From contig NZ_JAUFQF010000004.1 in NCBI RefSeq assembly GCF_030409635.1, positions 186,001-250,000 of the forward strand: DNA of 64,000 nucleotides, written 5' to 3'. The notes beneath the pieces were generated by a model. The model was given only the letters and a program-made list of their open reading frames with translations, had not been told where the DNA came from and did not search any database. Every line of letters begins with the position of its first letter. The stretch's first letter is position 1. Position numbers and translations under genes: made by a program. Shown here piece after piece: positions 46,019-56,362 of the stretch. The DNA is from Vibrio agarivorans (GTDB lineage: Bacteria; Pseudomonadota; Gammaproteobacteria; Enterobacterales; Vibrionaceae).

Positions 46019-47581
46019 ATGTTGATAAAATCTCGAGCTTTTCTTGTTATTGCCCTTTCCAGCTTAACGCTGCTCATGGGGTGTCAGTATGACTCTACCC
46101 CAGACAGCGAATTGCAAGAGATCAAAGATCGCGGAGTACTGCGCGTCGGTACCATCAACAATCAACTGTCCTACTATATTGGTCCTGATGGCCCAGCTGG
46201 CTTAGATTATGAGCTTGCTCGCGAATTTGCCGATGAGCTCGGCGTACGCCTAGAGATGCGACCAGCTTATCGCATATCCAACCTCTACCCTGCACTGCAG
46301 AACGGTGAAATTGACATTATTGCTGGCGGTCTCACTCAGGCAAGCGCCAAAGAGACCCCATTCCGTGCTGGCCCTGCTTACTATTACGTGAGCCAACAAG
46401 TCGTCTACAAAACAGGCAGCTGGCGACCAAGAAACCTTGGTCAACTAGTGGATCGTTTACCACAACTGGTTGCTGAAAGTGACGTTGAAAGCACATTAAC
46501 GATTGCAGACAATGCTGAATTTAATCGCACATTGAGTAGCATTAAGCAACTCAACCCCAGCTTTCAGTTTTGGGTCGACCTCGACTCAGATGTAAACCAG
46601 CTTCTGCAATCTGTATCGACCGGTGAAATCCAATTTACTGTGGCGGACTCGGTTGAGCTATCACTGTCTCAACGTATCTACCCTGAACTTGCGATTGCTT
46701 TCGAGTTGACCGAAGACCAACCTGTCTCTTGGTTGCTGAGACGTTCAGACGATGAAAGTTTGTATGCTCTGACGATTGAGTTCTTTGGTAAGCGTAAACA
46801 GAGTGGTTATCTAGACAAGCTAGAAGAGAAATACATCGGCCATATTGGTAGCTTTGATTATGTTGACACTCGTGCCTTCATTCGAGCACTTGATAACACG
46901 CTGCCGAAATGGGCGCCGCTATTCCAGAAATACTCGGGCGAGTTTGATTGGCGCCTGATTGCGGCTCTTGCCTATCAAGAGTCACACTGGAAACCGCATG
47001 CGAAATCCCCGACGGGTGTGCGCGGTATGATGATGCTCACTCTACCAACCGCAAAAAGTGTCGGCGTGTCTAATCGACTCGATCCTGAACAATCTATTCG
47101 CGGTGGCGCTGAATATCTTCGCCGCATGGTTGCGCGTATTCCTGACAGTGTGACTGAGCACGAAAAGATTTGGTTTGCTTTAGCGTCATATAACGTGGGC
47201 TATGGTCATATGATGGATGCTCGCCGCCTGACACGAGCACAGGGTGGCAACCCTGATGCGTGGGCTGATGTGAAAGAGCGCTTGCCGCTGCTGCGTCAAA
47301 AGAAATATTACAGCCAAACTCGCTATGGTTATGCGCGTGGCGACGAAGCTCAGAAATATGTCGAGAATATTCGCCGCTATTATCAAAGCATCATTGGTCA
47401 CGTTGAGAAACACCCAGAGCTTGAAAACGACGAAAGCAAAGAGTTTACGGTAATTGAACCGGTCATATCAGCGGCGCAAGGCAGCATCTCTAGCGCGCAA
47501 GGTTCTATATCAGAAGCCAAACCTACTCTTAGCGCTGCGGCTGAAACCGAGGAAAGCCAAGATAGTGAAGCACAACGTTAG
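46019..47581 (+). CDS. mltF: Membrane-bound lytic murein transglycosylase F
   Basis: Cleaves peptidoglycan glycan strands to 1,6-anhydro ends; outer-membrane lipoprotein. Lipobox LMGC gives Cys22. A periplasmic solute-binding-like module (about 35-275, LRVGTINNQLSYYIG) is followed by the SLT domain (about 295-450) with catalytic Glu321 in LAYQESHW. The C-terminal 50 residues are low-complexity (Ser/Ala/Glu-rich). E. coli MltF is close in size. It starts just beyond purL on the other strand, the usual neighbourhood. Confidence 0.95.
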   Translation: MLIKSRAFLVIALSSLTLLMGCQYDSTPDSELQEIKDRGVLRVGTINNQLSYYIGPDGPAGLDYELAREFADELGVRLEMRPAYRISNLYPALQNGEIDIIAGGLTQASAKETPFRAGPAYYYVSQQVVYKTGSWRPRNLGQLVDRLPQLVAESDVESTLTIADNAEFNRTLSSIKQLNPSFQFWVDLDSDVNQLLQSVSTGEIQFTVADSVELSLSQRIYPELAIAFELTEDQPVSWLLRRSDDESLYALTIEFFGKRKQSGYLDKLEEKYIGHIGSFDYVDTRAFIRALDNTLPKWAPLFQKYSGEFDWRLIAALAYQESHWKPHAKSPTGVRGMMMLTLPTAKSVGVSNRLDPEQSIRGGAEYLRRMVARIPDSVTEHEKIWFALASYNVGYGHMMDARRLTRAQGGNPDAWADVKERLPLLRQKKYYSQTRYGYARGDEAQKYVENIRRYYQSIIGHVEKHPELENDESKEFTVIEPVISAAQGSISSAQGSISEAKPTLSAAAETEESQDSEAQR

Positions 47582-47587
47582 CCACCA

Positions 47588-47632
47588 TCAACGGACAAAT
47601 TTGAAACTGCGACACTGAAAAGAGTCCGTTGA
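47588..47632 (+). other. Inverted repeat after mltF
   Basis: TCAACGGAC (47588-47596) and its complement (47624-47632) are separated by 27 nt. There is no T-run, so it is a poor rho-independent terminator. Confidence 0.3.
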
Positions 47633-47717
47633 AGTGCAAATTATCTTGAGTTATTGCACTATTTCCATAATATAGGCGTTTGCCATAAAGAAATGGCAGT
47701 TGAGTATGGAGGTTTGT

Positions 47718-47852
47718 ATGCTCAGACGCAGAAGACTATCTCAACGCCTCAACAAGACAGTTTCCGCTAATCGCCGCAAGCGAGTACTAGCAAATAACAA
47801 AAAGAAACTGATTCGACGTAACAATACTTACGTTCAACTACTGGCTAGTTGA
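47718..47852 (+). CDS. Small Arg/Lys-rich protein, 44 residues
   Basis: A short ORF preceded by TGGAGG 5-6 nt before the ATG, a strong SD. The product starts MLRRRRLSQRLNKTVS and contains several more Arg/Lys clusters (NRRKR, NNKKK), ending YVQLLAS. It has no resemblance to a ribosomal protein I can name, and the surrounding 350 bp has no other gene. Expression is plausible because of the SD and a promoter-like TTGAGT/TAATAT pair about 50 bp upstream (47646, 47668). Function unknown. Confidence 0.55.
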   Translation: MLRRRRLSQRLNKTVSANRRKRVLANNKKKLIRRNNTYVQLLAS

Positions 47853-47931
47853 GTTGAGCTAGATAGCAAAGCCGTTGCTCGGGAATAATAGATACTCGGG
47901 CAACATCCCCTCCCTTCTTTTGATCCCACGC

Positions 47932-48468
47932 TTATTCATTACTTTTTGCTTCCAGCAAACGCTTGGCTTGTTTCTCCGCTTTAATCTCTTTTCGACGGCG
48001 TTTGAAAAAAGCCTGCAACTGCTCTCGGCACTCTCGCTCAAGCAATCCACCTTCAACGTCAGCATAGTGGAAGGCCGCTTTGCTATCGAATAGGTTTAAC
48101 ACTGTGCCAGCAGCGCCAGCTTTAAGGTCACTTGCACCAAATACCACTCGCTTGACTCGGCTGTGCAGTAGCGCACCAGCACACATCGGGCACGGTTCTA
48201 ACGTCACATATAAAGTGGTATCTAACAAACGATAGTTGTCTAAAAGCTTACCTGCTTGACGTAGCGTTTGGATCTCAGCATGAGCCGTTGCATCATTATC
48301 AATAATGGAGCGGTTATACCCTTGAGCCACGATCTCTCCATCTTTTACCAAGAGCGCCCCTACCGGCACTTCGCCCAAAGCTTCTGCCTTCGCAGCAAGT
48401 TCAATGGCGCGGCGCATAAAGGCTTCATCTTGTGAATCGAATAGAGGGTTAGCTTGATTGATGTTCAT
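47932..48468 (-). CDS. tadA: tRNA-specific adenosine deaminase
   Basis: Deaminates the wobble adenosine 34 of tRNA-Arg(ACG) to inosine. The zinc site is intact: HAEI (His63, Glu65) and PCPMC (Cys93, Cys96). An extra N-terminal 10 residues and a basic helical C-terminus (RRRKEIKAEKQAKRLLEA) are usual in gammaproteobacteria. Its start overlaps the LysR gene by 20 bp, so the two are co-transcribed. Confidence 0.95.
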   Translation of the reverse strand: MNINQANPLFDSQDEAFMRRAIELAAKAEALGEVPVGALLVKDGEIVAQGYNRSIIDNDATAHAEIQTLRQAGKLLDNYRLLDTTLYVTLEPCPMCAGALLHSRVKRVVFGASDLKAGAAGTVLNLFDSKAAFHYADVEGGLLERECREQLQAFFKRRRKEIKAEKQAKRLLEAKSNE

Positions 48469-49345
48469 GATTGTCGTGACTCAGTTTTGCAGATAAGTAA
48501 TCGATTAGTGTACGCACTTTAGACGTCAGCATTCTGTTTTGCGGATAGAGTGCCCAGATGCCCTCTTTGTTACCTCGGTAATCCGTCAAAAGCTCAATCA
48601 GCTCACCAGAGGCTAAATAGGGCTGCACATAATAATCGGGAAGTTGCACAATGCCCAACCCTTTTAGTGCCGCGTTGAGTAAAGCATAGCCACTATTACA
48701 CTGCATTCGCCCTCGAACCTGTACAAGCCGCTCTACTTTGCGATCATCAAAGCGCCAATACTGGGTACTACCCTGCAAACAATTGTGATATTTGAGCTCT
48801 GATAAAGAGTGTGGCTCACCATATTGCTTTAAATACTCTGGACTTGCACAGACAAACATGTGTCTATCGCGCAGCTTCTTGGCCATCATCGTGGAATCAT
48901 CCAGTCGCCCTAAGCGCACGGCAAGATCAAACCCTTCTGCTACCAAATCTTGCTTTTGGTTTGACAACACCAGTTCAAGCTCAAGGCTTGGGTGCTCCAT
49001 CAAAAAATCGTGCATGAGTGGCGCTATCACCTGCTCACCATATGTCACAGGCGCGGTCATTTTAATGCTACCTTTCGGCGTCAATTGCAGTTGGTTCACC
49101 GCTAACTCCGCATTATTCAGCCCCTCAACCAACGGTTTGCAGTGTTGATAATAAGTTGCACCCACTTCAGTTACTGTTACCTTTCTGGTTGTGCGTGAGA
49201 GCAGTTTTACCCCGAGCCGCTCTTCTAAGCTGTTAACTCTGCGACTCACATTGGCGACAGAGGTCCTCATCCGTGTGGCCGCTTTAGTAAAGCTCTGCTC
49301 CTCTACAACAGCAACATACTCAATGACCCCTTCCCATTGACTCAT
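48449..49345 (-). CDS. LysR-family regulator beside frmA
   Basis: 298 residues. N-terminal winged helix (VEEQSFTKAATRMRTSVANVSRRVNSLEERL) and C-terminal effector domain with KGSIKMTAPVTYGE, a type of LysR close to those governing dehydrogenases. It is divergent from the glutathione-dependent formaldehyde genes, so it probably controls frmA-frmB. It overlaps tadA at its 3' end. Confidence 0.85.
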   Translation of the reverse strand: MSQWEGVIEYVAVVEEQSFTKAATRMRTSVANVSRRVNSLEERLGVKLLSRTTRKVTVTEVGATYYQHCKPLVEGLNNAELAVNQLQLTPKGSIKMTAPVTYGEQVIAPLMHDFLMEHPSLELELVLSNQKQDLVAEGFDLAVRLGRLDDSTMMAKKLRDRHMFVCASPEYLKQYGEPHSLSELKYHNCLQGSTQYWRFDDRKVERLVQVRGRMQCNSGYALLNAALKGLGIVQLPDYYVQPYLASGELIELLTDYRGNKEGIWALYPQNRMLTSKVRTLIDYLSAKLSHDNHEHQSS

Positions 49346-49471
49346 AACGTAACAGCCCCCAATTATTACAACTGCGTAATAGTGTATTTCAAAAATGCCG
49401 GATTATCACTTTATTGAGAATATATATACTGGACCCAACAACGCAAACAAGCCAGCTTCTACTATTCTTAA

Positions 49472-50632
<1,161 letters not shown>

Positions 50633-50647
50633 TTCCCCCAACTAACC

Positions 50648-50674
50648 AAGACGCTAGCGGATCTCTAGCGTCTT
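50648..50674 (+). terminator. Hairpin between frmA and frmB
   Basis: A 10-bp perfect stem (AAGACGCTAG/CTAGCGTCTT) with a 7-nt loop and TCTTTT downstream, ending only 17 bp before the frmB start. It may reduce, not abolish, frmB expression. Confidence 0.6.
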
Positions 50675-50690
50675 TTAGGATCACTCAACA

Positions 50691-51551
50691 ATGAACTTAG
50701 AAAACATCAGCCAAGCCAAGGTGTTTGGCGGTTGGCATAAGCAGTACACACACACTTCAACCGCTCTCGATTGCGACATGCGTTTCGCGATATTTTTGCC
50801 GCCTAATGCCACGAAAGAGACACCTGTTCCAGTTATGTACTGGCTATCAGGCCTGACATGTACCGACGAGAACTTCATGCAAAAAGCAGGAGCCTTTCGC
50901 AAAGCAGCAGAGTTAGGTATAGCTATTGTCGCCCCAGATACCAGCCCTCGCGGAGACAAGGTTCCAGATGATCCCAACGGTGCATACGATTTTGGCTTAG
51001 GCGCAGGTTTTTACCTCAATGCCAGTCAACCCCCATGGTCTGGGCACTATCAAATGTACAGCTACATTGTTGATGAGCTACCAAATCTGATTGAAGCGCA
51101 TTTTCCAGTAACGCAGCAACGGGCGATTTCTGGCCACAGTATGGGGGGGCATGGTGCACTAACTATTGGCCTAAAACACCCAGAGTCTTTCTGTTCTATT
51201 TCTGCTTTTAGCCCGATTGTAAACCCGATGAACTGCCCTTGGGGGCAAAAAGCCTTCCATCACTACCTTGGTGATGATCGAACAACTTGGGCTCAATACG
51301 ACAGTGTCGAACTGCTAAAAACACAAAGCAGTATTCCACCGATCCTTATTGATCAGGGTGATAGCGACAGCTTTTTAACGGAGCAACTGCAACCGGAGAA
51401 ACTAATGGCTGCAGCCGAGCAAACTGGTCACGTTATTGAGCTAAGAATGCAGGCGGGTTATGACCATAGCTATTTCTTTATTCAGAGCTTTATTGAAGAG
51501 CACCTCGACTTTCACGCCACACACCTGTTCCCAAACACTGACGATGAGTAA
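50691..51551 (+). CDS. frmB: S-formylglutathione hydrolase
   Basis: An esterase that releases formate and glutathione, completing formaldehyde detoxification. Alpha/beta hydrolase with nucleophile Ser150 (GHSMGGHGA), Asp in IDQGDSDSFL and His in YDHSYFF. SGLTCTDENF is a family hallmark. 286 residues. A GGA SD lies 10 nt before the ATG, right after the hairpin. Confidence 0.94.
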   Translation: MNLENISQAKVFGGWHKQYTHTSTALDCDMRFAIFLPPNATKETPVPVMYWLSGLTCTDENFMQKAGAFRKAAELGIAIVAPDTSPRGDKVPDDPNGAYDFGLGAGFYLNASQPPWSGHYQMYSYIVDELPNLIEAHFPVTQQRAISGHSMGGHGALTIGLKHPESFCSISAFSPIVNPMNCPWGQKAFHHYLGDDRTTWAQYDSVELLKTQSSIPPILIDQGDSDSFLTEQLQPEKLMAAAEQTGHVIELRMQAGYDHSYFFIQSFIEEHLDFHATHLFPNTDDE

Positions 51552-51584
51552 CACAACACGAACCTATCCAACCCCATAAAAACA

Positions 51585-51611
51585 CAAAGCCCGTCATGAA
51601 GACGGGCTTTG
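51585..51611. terminator. Terminator between frmB and the second AbgT gene
   Basis: A perfect 11-bp stem CAAAGCCCGTC/GACGGGCTTTG, loop ATGAA; on the minus strand TGTTTTTA follows, so it mainly ends the transporter transcript. Confidence 0.85.
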
Positions 51612-51632
51612 AATATCTGGAGTATAAGCGGT

Positions 51633-53192
51633 TTACATTGTGTAAGTGTAAGGTGCTTGAATACCTAGAGGGATACCTAGAGCCCAGTATGCCAGTAGGA
51701 AGATAGTCCAACCAATTAGCATCGCAATAGAGTAAGGCATCATTAGAGAAGCTAGTGTACCGATACCTGTCGACTTAACATAACGCTGACAGTAAACCAC
51801 AACTAGTGGGAAGAATACCATCAGTGGAGAGATAATGTTCGATACAGAATCACCAACACGGTACGCTGCTTGAGATAGCTCTGGAGAGATACCTACTGCC
51901 ATTAGCATTGGTACAAGGATAGGACCAATCAATGCCCACTTCGCAGAAGCAGAACCAACCAATAGGTTAACGAATGCCGTTAGAAGAATCATACCAACGA
52001 TGGTTGCTTCACCAGCAAGGTTCATCGCTTTAAGACCTTCAGCACCATAAAGCGCTAGCATAGTACCGATGTTTGACTGTGCGAAAGCCGCTAGGAACTG
52101 AGCACAGAAGAATGACATTACAATGTAAGCGCCCATAGTCGACATTGTGTCGCCCATCGCTTTAATTACATCGTTGCTGTTCTTAAATGTGCCTGAAACG
52201 CGACCGTAAACATAGCCTGGAATGATAAACAGGATGAAGATTAACGGTACGATTGACTGCATCAGTGGTGCAGAAAATGCTGTGATTTCACCTTCAGGAG
52301 AACGCAACGCTGAAGACTCAGGGATGATAGCTGCTACAAGCAGCGCGATACCCGCAACCATAGCCCAACCCGCAGCGCGGAAAGCTTTTGATTCAGTTTC
52401 AGTGAAAGTACCAAGATCTGGTGCCTCTTCAGCATCTTCATCAATCTCAGTATTAGCAAGGCGAGGTTCAATAACCTTCTCTGTCACAATCCAACCGATA
52501 GTCACAATCAGAATTGAAGATAGACCAGTAAAGAAGATATTTGATAGTGGGTTAACGATGTACTCTGGATCCAGTACGTTAGCAGCTGTTTGTGTAAAGC
52601 CAGCTAGTAGTGGGTCGATACCAGATGGAACAAAGTTCGCAGCAAAACCGCCCGATACACCAGCAAACGCAGCTGCAATACCAGCTAGAGGGTGACGACC
52701 TGCTGCGTGGAAGATGATACCACCTAGAGGAATAACAAGAACGTAACCTGCGTCCGCAGCAGTGTGCGATACGATAGCAACCAAGATAAGCATTGGTGTT
52801 AGAAGTTTCGCTGGTGTGAAGTTCAGCATCTTCTTAAGGCCAGTAGTGATGAAGCCTGAAGAGTCAGCAACACCAACACCTAGCATCGCTACTAAAACGA
52901 TACCTAGAGGTGCGAAGCCAGTAAAGGTTGTCACCATATTTGCTAGGAAACTCGCTAGAGCTTCACCAGTTAGAAGGTTTGTAACTTCTAGAGCGTCACC
53001 AGTACGCGGGTTGATCAGGTCAAAAGAGACGTTTGAAAGTGCAGCTGATGCTACCCATACGATAACTAGTGCCCAGAAGAACAGGATTGCTGGATCAGGA
53101 ATTTTGTTACCTGCTCGCTCAATAAAGTTCAAAAAGCGATCCATGCCGCTCGGCTTCGGCTCTGGTGCTTTATTAATTGCTTGGTTACTCAT
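51633..53192 (-). CDS. AbgT family transporter (copy 2)
   Basis: 519 residues with about 10-12 membrane segments. It aligns by eye with copy 1 along its length: GFAPLGIVLVAMLGVGVAD, VSHTAADAGYVLVIPLGGI, FAGVSGGFAANF, GSASAKWALIGPILVPMLM, YRVGDSVSNIISPLM. Substrate unknown (p-aminobenzoyl-glutamate import or drug efflux in characterised members). ATG start with GGACTAATC upstream. The two copies are 22 kb apart in the same orientation and clearly diverged. Confidence 0.9.
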   Translation of the reverse strand: MSNQAINKAPEPKPSGMDRFLNFIERAGNKIPDPAILFFWALVIVWVASAALSNVSFDLINPRTGDALEVTNLLTGEALASFLANMVTTFTGFAPLGIVLVAMLGVGVADSSGFITTGLKKMLNFTPAKLLTPMLILVAIVSHTAADAGYVLVIPLGGIIFHAAGRHPLAGIAAAFAGVSGGFAANFVPSGIDPLLAGFTQTAANVLDPEYIVNPLSNIFFTGLSSILIVTIGWIVTEKVIEPRLANTEIDEDAEEAPDLGTFTETESKAFRAAGWAMVAGIALLVAAIIPESSALRSPEGEITAFSAPLMQSIVPLIFILFIIPGYVYGRVSGTFKNSNDVIKAMGDTMSTMGAYIVMSFFCAQFLAAFAQSNIGTMLALYGAEGLKAMNLAGEATIVGMILLTAFVNLLVGSASAKWALIGPILVPMLMAVGISPELSQAAYRVGDSVSNIISPLMVFFPLVVVYCQRYVKSTGIGTLASLMMPYSIAMLIGWTIFLLAYWALGIPLGIQAPYTYTM

Positions 53193-53467
53193 GATTAGTC
53201 CACATGTTTTGTGTTGCTTTGAATGACTTCGAATCGAGTCTATTTTCGGCGGGTATTGTAGTCAATTCGAATAAAGAAAGCACAAATAACTGTAGCAAAA
53301 TGTAATATTAGTGAGATATTTTGCAAAAACGCCATGGGCGTGTAACAGGAAATACACACTAACACTCTCAACTGTAAAACAATTTACCTACCACTATGAA
53401 AACTCATTGATGTATGGCGGAAGTTGCCGATTTTCAGCTTTGGGGTAGTATTCAAGAAAAATAGCAG

Positions 53468-53881
53468 CTAATTGTCACTAAACTCACTGTATTTAGAGAT
53501 CATGGTTTTTAGCTCTACCGACTGGGTTTCACCGAGCCTATCCTGCCAACTTGATTTGATGGTGACGGTTTTTAATGCCCCCGATACGGTCGCAGCAGGT
53601 ACTGTCCATTCAAGGGTATAATCCCCCGCAGAGATTGCTCCTGTTTCTATTGCTGCAAAACTAGCCGTAGAAATCGTAGAGAATGCATCTGACGCCCCCC
53701 GAGTGCGGAACCACTCGAGTTGGTTTTCTGCTAAACGAAGGGCCTCAAGGCTTTTTACTGCATAGTTGGACTGCTGCTCCATGTGTACTTGTAACTTCAT
53801 CAGGCTGATGGCCCCAACCCCAAGCAATAGAAAAGCTATCAGCACTTCGATAAGACTAAAGCCATATTGTTTAGAGATCAT
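53468..53881 (-). CDS. Minor type IV prepilin PilV-like
   Basis: 137 residues. Leader MISKQYG is cut before FSLIEVLIAFLLLGVGAISLMKL, the N-methylated helix of a type IV prepilin with Glu5. The PilV-like body follows. It overlaps the upstream pilX-like gene by 11 bp and is last in the fimT-pilW-pilX-pilV run. In V. cholerae the equivalent minor pilins serve the DNA-uptake (chitin-regulated) pilus. Confidence 0.82.
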   Translation of the reverse strand: MISKQYGFSLIEVLIAFLLLGVGAISLMKLQVHMEQQSNYAVKSLEALRLAENQLEWFRTRGASDAFSTISTASFAAIETGAISAGDYTLEWTVPAATVSGALKTVTIKSSWQDRLGETQSVELKTMISKYSEFSDN

Positions 53882-55106
53882 GCCAAGAGCCTCTTTGCCA
53901 TCGAGGAGTAATGAGTGCGCTTCTAGAATTATCGATTATGTCCTTATTGTATCTAAAGTCTAATGAATCAAAAAAAACTGCTGCCTGATCTGTACTATCG
54001 AAATATTGACCGCCTGAGACAGTAAATGACCCATGCTGATAATAAGAGGCAATCGTTCTATAAGACGCTTCTACGACACTTGAAGAGTGATGCAAATGAT
54101 TGTTCGCATCAAACCCTGACCAGTCGGCGGGTGTTGGAGTATAGTCATAGTTGAAGTGGAACAGGACACCTTTAAATTTATTGTCAGACGCTCCAGAGCT
54201 TGGAGCTCCCATGATTGAAAACAAGCCATCATGAACAAGAACTGTCACCCCATCTGTACTTTGAGTAGCATCAACTAAGTTGTTGTAGTCGGTGATTTTA
54301 ATTTCACAATGCCCTTCCACCCAAAGGTGATGATGCCCTGCTTGAATTGCATCAATCAATGCTATTCCACATTGCGCGCCTGCAGCAGAGATTATATTAA
54401 ATACACCATTATCTCGAACCTCATTATGTTTCTCTGATTTGACACCAAAATAAGATTCAAATGGTGTTACGTCACTATCCTTTAAAAAGTCCTTGCCTCC
54501 TCCAACACCACTTAAAACCGATGTCATATGGTTATTAGCACTTGTATTTGCACAATCTTGATTCGTAGGGTTAGTAAAATTGGTGTACGGAGGCTCACCG
54601 TGGATAATGCCTTTGTTATCAGAAACTGCTGAATAAAACCTATTCTTATAACGCAGTGCGATGCACTCCCACCCATCCGTTCCTAGCAACCCTGGATCTG
54701 GGGTAGAAAATGTCGCGCTTGAATTAAAATAAATATCAGCGCTCGACTGCATTGCTCCAAAATCTAAACTTCCCGACAGGAGGATCGCCTTATGCAAGCT
54801 TTTGTAACCTGCACTGGATGAAACACGATAACCGTATGAGCTGGCTATAAATGTGGGGAACACACCAAAACCTGTATCACAATCCGTTATATTCAGAGGT
54901 ACACTTCTCTGAACTTTAAACTGAGCCCAGCCACACTCCAACCCACCCTCAGCCAACCAATGCACCTGCCGAGCCTCTATATGGTTATTTGCTCTCTTAA
55001 TTTGAAAATAGAGCGACTTATAGCTGCCCAAAACCATAATCAACACCACCAAAAGTAAAGCACTGACCACAAAGAGTACTGCCGCTCCGGTTTGTTTTTG
55101 TCTCAC
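53871..55106 (-). CDS. PilX-like minor pilin, unusually long
   Basis: 411 residues. Start GTG chosen: GAGGA lies 7 nt upstream, and it overlaps the pilW stop as GTGA; a TTG two codons earlier is possible. Leader MRQKQTG is followed by AAVLFVVSALLLVVLIMVLGSYK, which lacks Glu5 (Phe there), as in PilX/GspK tip proteins. The rest, about 370 residues, is far longer than usual PilX and is rich in His, Asn and Ser (GHHHLWVEGHCEI), suggesting a separate secreted domain at the pilus tip. Confidence 0.72.
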   Translation of the reverse strand: MRQKQTGAAVLFVVSALLLVVLIMVLGSYKSLYFQIKRANNHIEARQVHWLAEGGLECGWAQFKVQRSVPLNITDCDTGFGVFPTFIASSYGYRVSSSAGYKSLHKAILLSGSLDFGAMQSSADIYFNSSATFSTPDPGLLGTDGWECIALRYKNRFYSAVSDNKGIIHGEPPYTNFTNPTNQDCANTSANNHMTSVLSGVGGGKDFLKDSDVTPFESYFGVKSEKHNEVRDNGVFNIISAAGAQCGIALIDAIQAGHHHLWVEGHCEIKITDYNNLVDATQSTDGVTVLVHDGLFSIMGAPSSGASDNKFKGVLFHFNYDYTPTPADWSGFDANNHLHHSSSVVEASYRTIASYYQHGSFTVSGGQYFDSTDQAAVFFDSLDFRYNKDIIDNSRSALITPRWQRGSWHDL

Positions 55107-55735
55107 TGCCAATTCCTCTGCTTGATGGTTAGTGCCTGCCTTGACTCTATGCTTGGTTGGTCTGTAATGTGAGTCACAACTTCGATGCTGACTAGCGCCG
55201 TTCTTGCTTTTAGGCCCTCTACTCTTTCGCTTTTCACCTCAAAGTTGCTGAGCTCTATCACTTTGCTATCAAAAAGATTAAAGCAAGTTCCTGTTCCGGT
55301 CAGATTAACCACCTCATTGATATCCATGAGTGTGGTACGTTTTTTTTCACACACCAATAGCGAGTTGCTTGCTCCACTGCGCTGTTGATACACAACATTT
55401 TTATACAAAGGCAAAGCGCCTGATGTACCTACCTGATAGGCGTACGCTACCAACCCATGATTAACACCATTGAGGGTATATAACGTATCTGTTGCACCCG
55501 ATATCCGCACAGAGTAACCATTATTTCCATCATACCCGGCACGCTGGAGATCACTGCTGAGCATCTGAACGACACTCGCCGTATTTTGAAGCAAGGTTAG
55601 TTGTTTATAGCGCTCTGCCGCCACTTTGTGCACATTGATGTACAAAGAACCAATGGCCATCAGAGCAACAATGCCGATGACCGATGCAATCATTAGCTCA
55701 ATAAGCCCAGCTCCAATCTGCTTGTTTATCGACAT
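55103..55735 (-). CDS. Minor type IV prepilin PilW-like
   Basis: 210 residues. Leader MSINKQIG is cut before AGLIELMIASVIGIVALMAIGSLY; Glu5 is present. PilW-type body with MLSSDLQRAGYDGNNGY. ATG with AGGGAG 5 nt upstream. fimT ends 12 bp upstream; pilX starts within the last codons of this gene. Expected to prime assembly of the type IV pilus tip with the other minor pilins. Confidence 0.83.
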   Translation of the reverse strand: MSINKQIGAGLIELMIASVIGIVALMAIGSLYINVHKVAAERYKQLTLLQNTASVVQMLSSDLQRAGYDGNNGYSVRISGATDTLYTLNGVNHGLVAYAYQVGTSGALPLYKNVVYQQRSGASNSLLVCEKKRTTLMDINEVVNLTGTGTCFNLFDSKVIELSNFEVKSERVEGLKARTALVSIEVVTHITDQPSIESRQALTIKQRNWQ

Positions 55736-55747
55736 CTAGACTCCCTT

Positions 55748-56266
55748 CTAGTTACACAATGCAAAACCATAGAAGTTCTCATTATTGTCACTGTCGCTAC
55801 ACACACGCACCCGAGCCGACTGCGTGTGTGAAATAAGTTTAAGTGATTGGTCAGCGCTAGCTATTGGATGAAACTTGATATTGCCGGAAGACGGGCGACC
55901 ATGCACATCATCAAAACTGATTTGATTTGAAGCATACCCAACCTCAACAACCAGACCTCGAAACTCATTACCATCGAGCTTTTGCAACACATCACCGGAA
56001 CCTGGGGTTTCATTATCCGTTAGTTCAATTTTCCATTGCCCATCGGCCGATGACACACCAGACATAATCACATGTGCCCATAGGCGCTCACGCCTTAGCA
56101 CCGCTTGCGACTTGCCTAACAACACGATGCCATGCAGTTCTGCCGCTAGCCGTTTCATCTTGCTGCTTTCTGTTACAGCCTTATAACTAGGAGCAGCCCA
56201 GCTGATCAACAGGGCTAAAACCACTAGCGTGATCAACAACTCCAACAAGGTAAACCCGCGATTCAA
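55748..56266 (-). CDS. Minor type IV prepilin FimT/GspH-like
   Basis: 172 residues from a TTG start that gives the compact leader MNRG cut before FTLLELLITLVVLALLISWAAPSYK. AGGGAG lies 9 nt upstream of this TTG. An ATG 51 bp further upstream would give a 21-residue leader without a good SD. The body contains RERLWAHVIMSG, typical of FimT/GspH. In competence pili, FimT can bind DNA; that is known from other species, not shown here. Confidence 0.8.
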   Translation of the reverse strand: MNRGFTLLELLITLVVLALLISWAAPSYKAVTESSKMKRLAAELHGIVLLGKSQAVLRRERLWAHVIMSGVSSADGQWKIELTDNETPGSGDVLQKLDGNEFRGLVVEVGYASNQISFDDVHGRPSSGNIKFHPIASADQSLKLISHTQSARVRVCSDSDNNENFYGFALCN

Positions 56267-56362
56267 CTCGAAAAACTCCCTGTAAACACTGATATTCAAT
56301 GGATAACTATTGAACAAATGCTATCAGCAATGAACACTGGTTTAAGTTGAATAAAACAGTGT

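Noticed and set aside
52222..52695. 157-residue ORF antisense to the second AbgT gene
   Set aside because: Shadow of a long hydrophobic coding region; no start signal.
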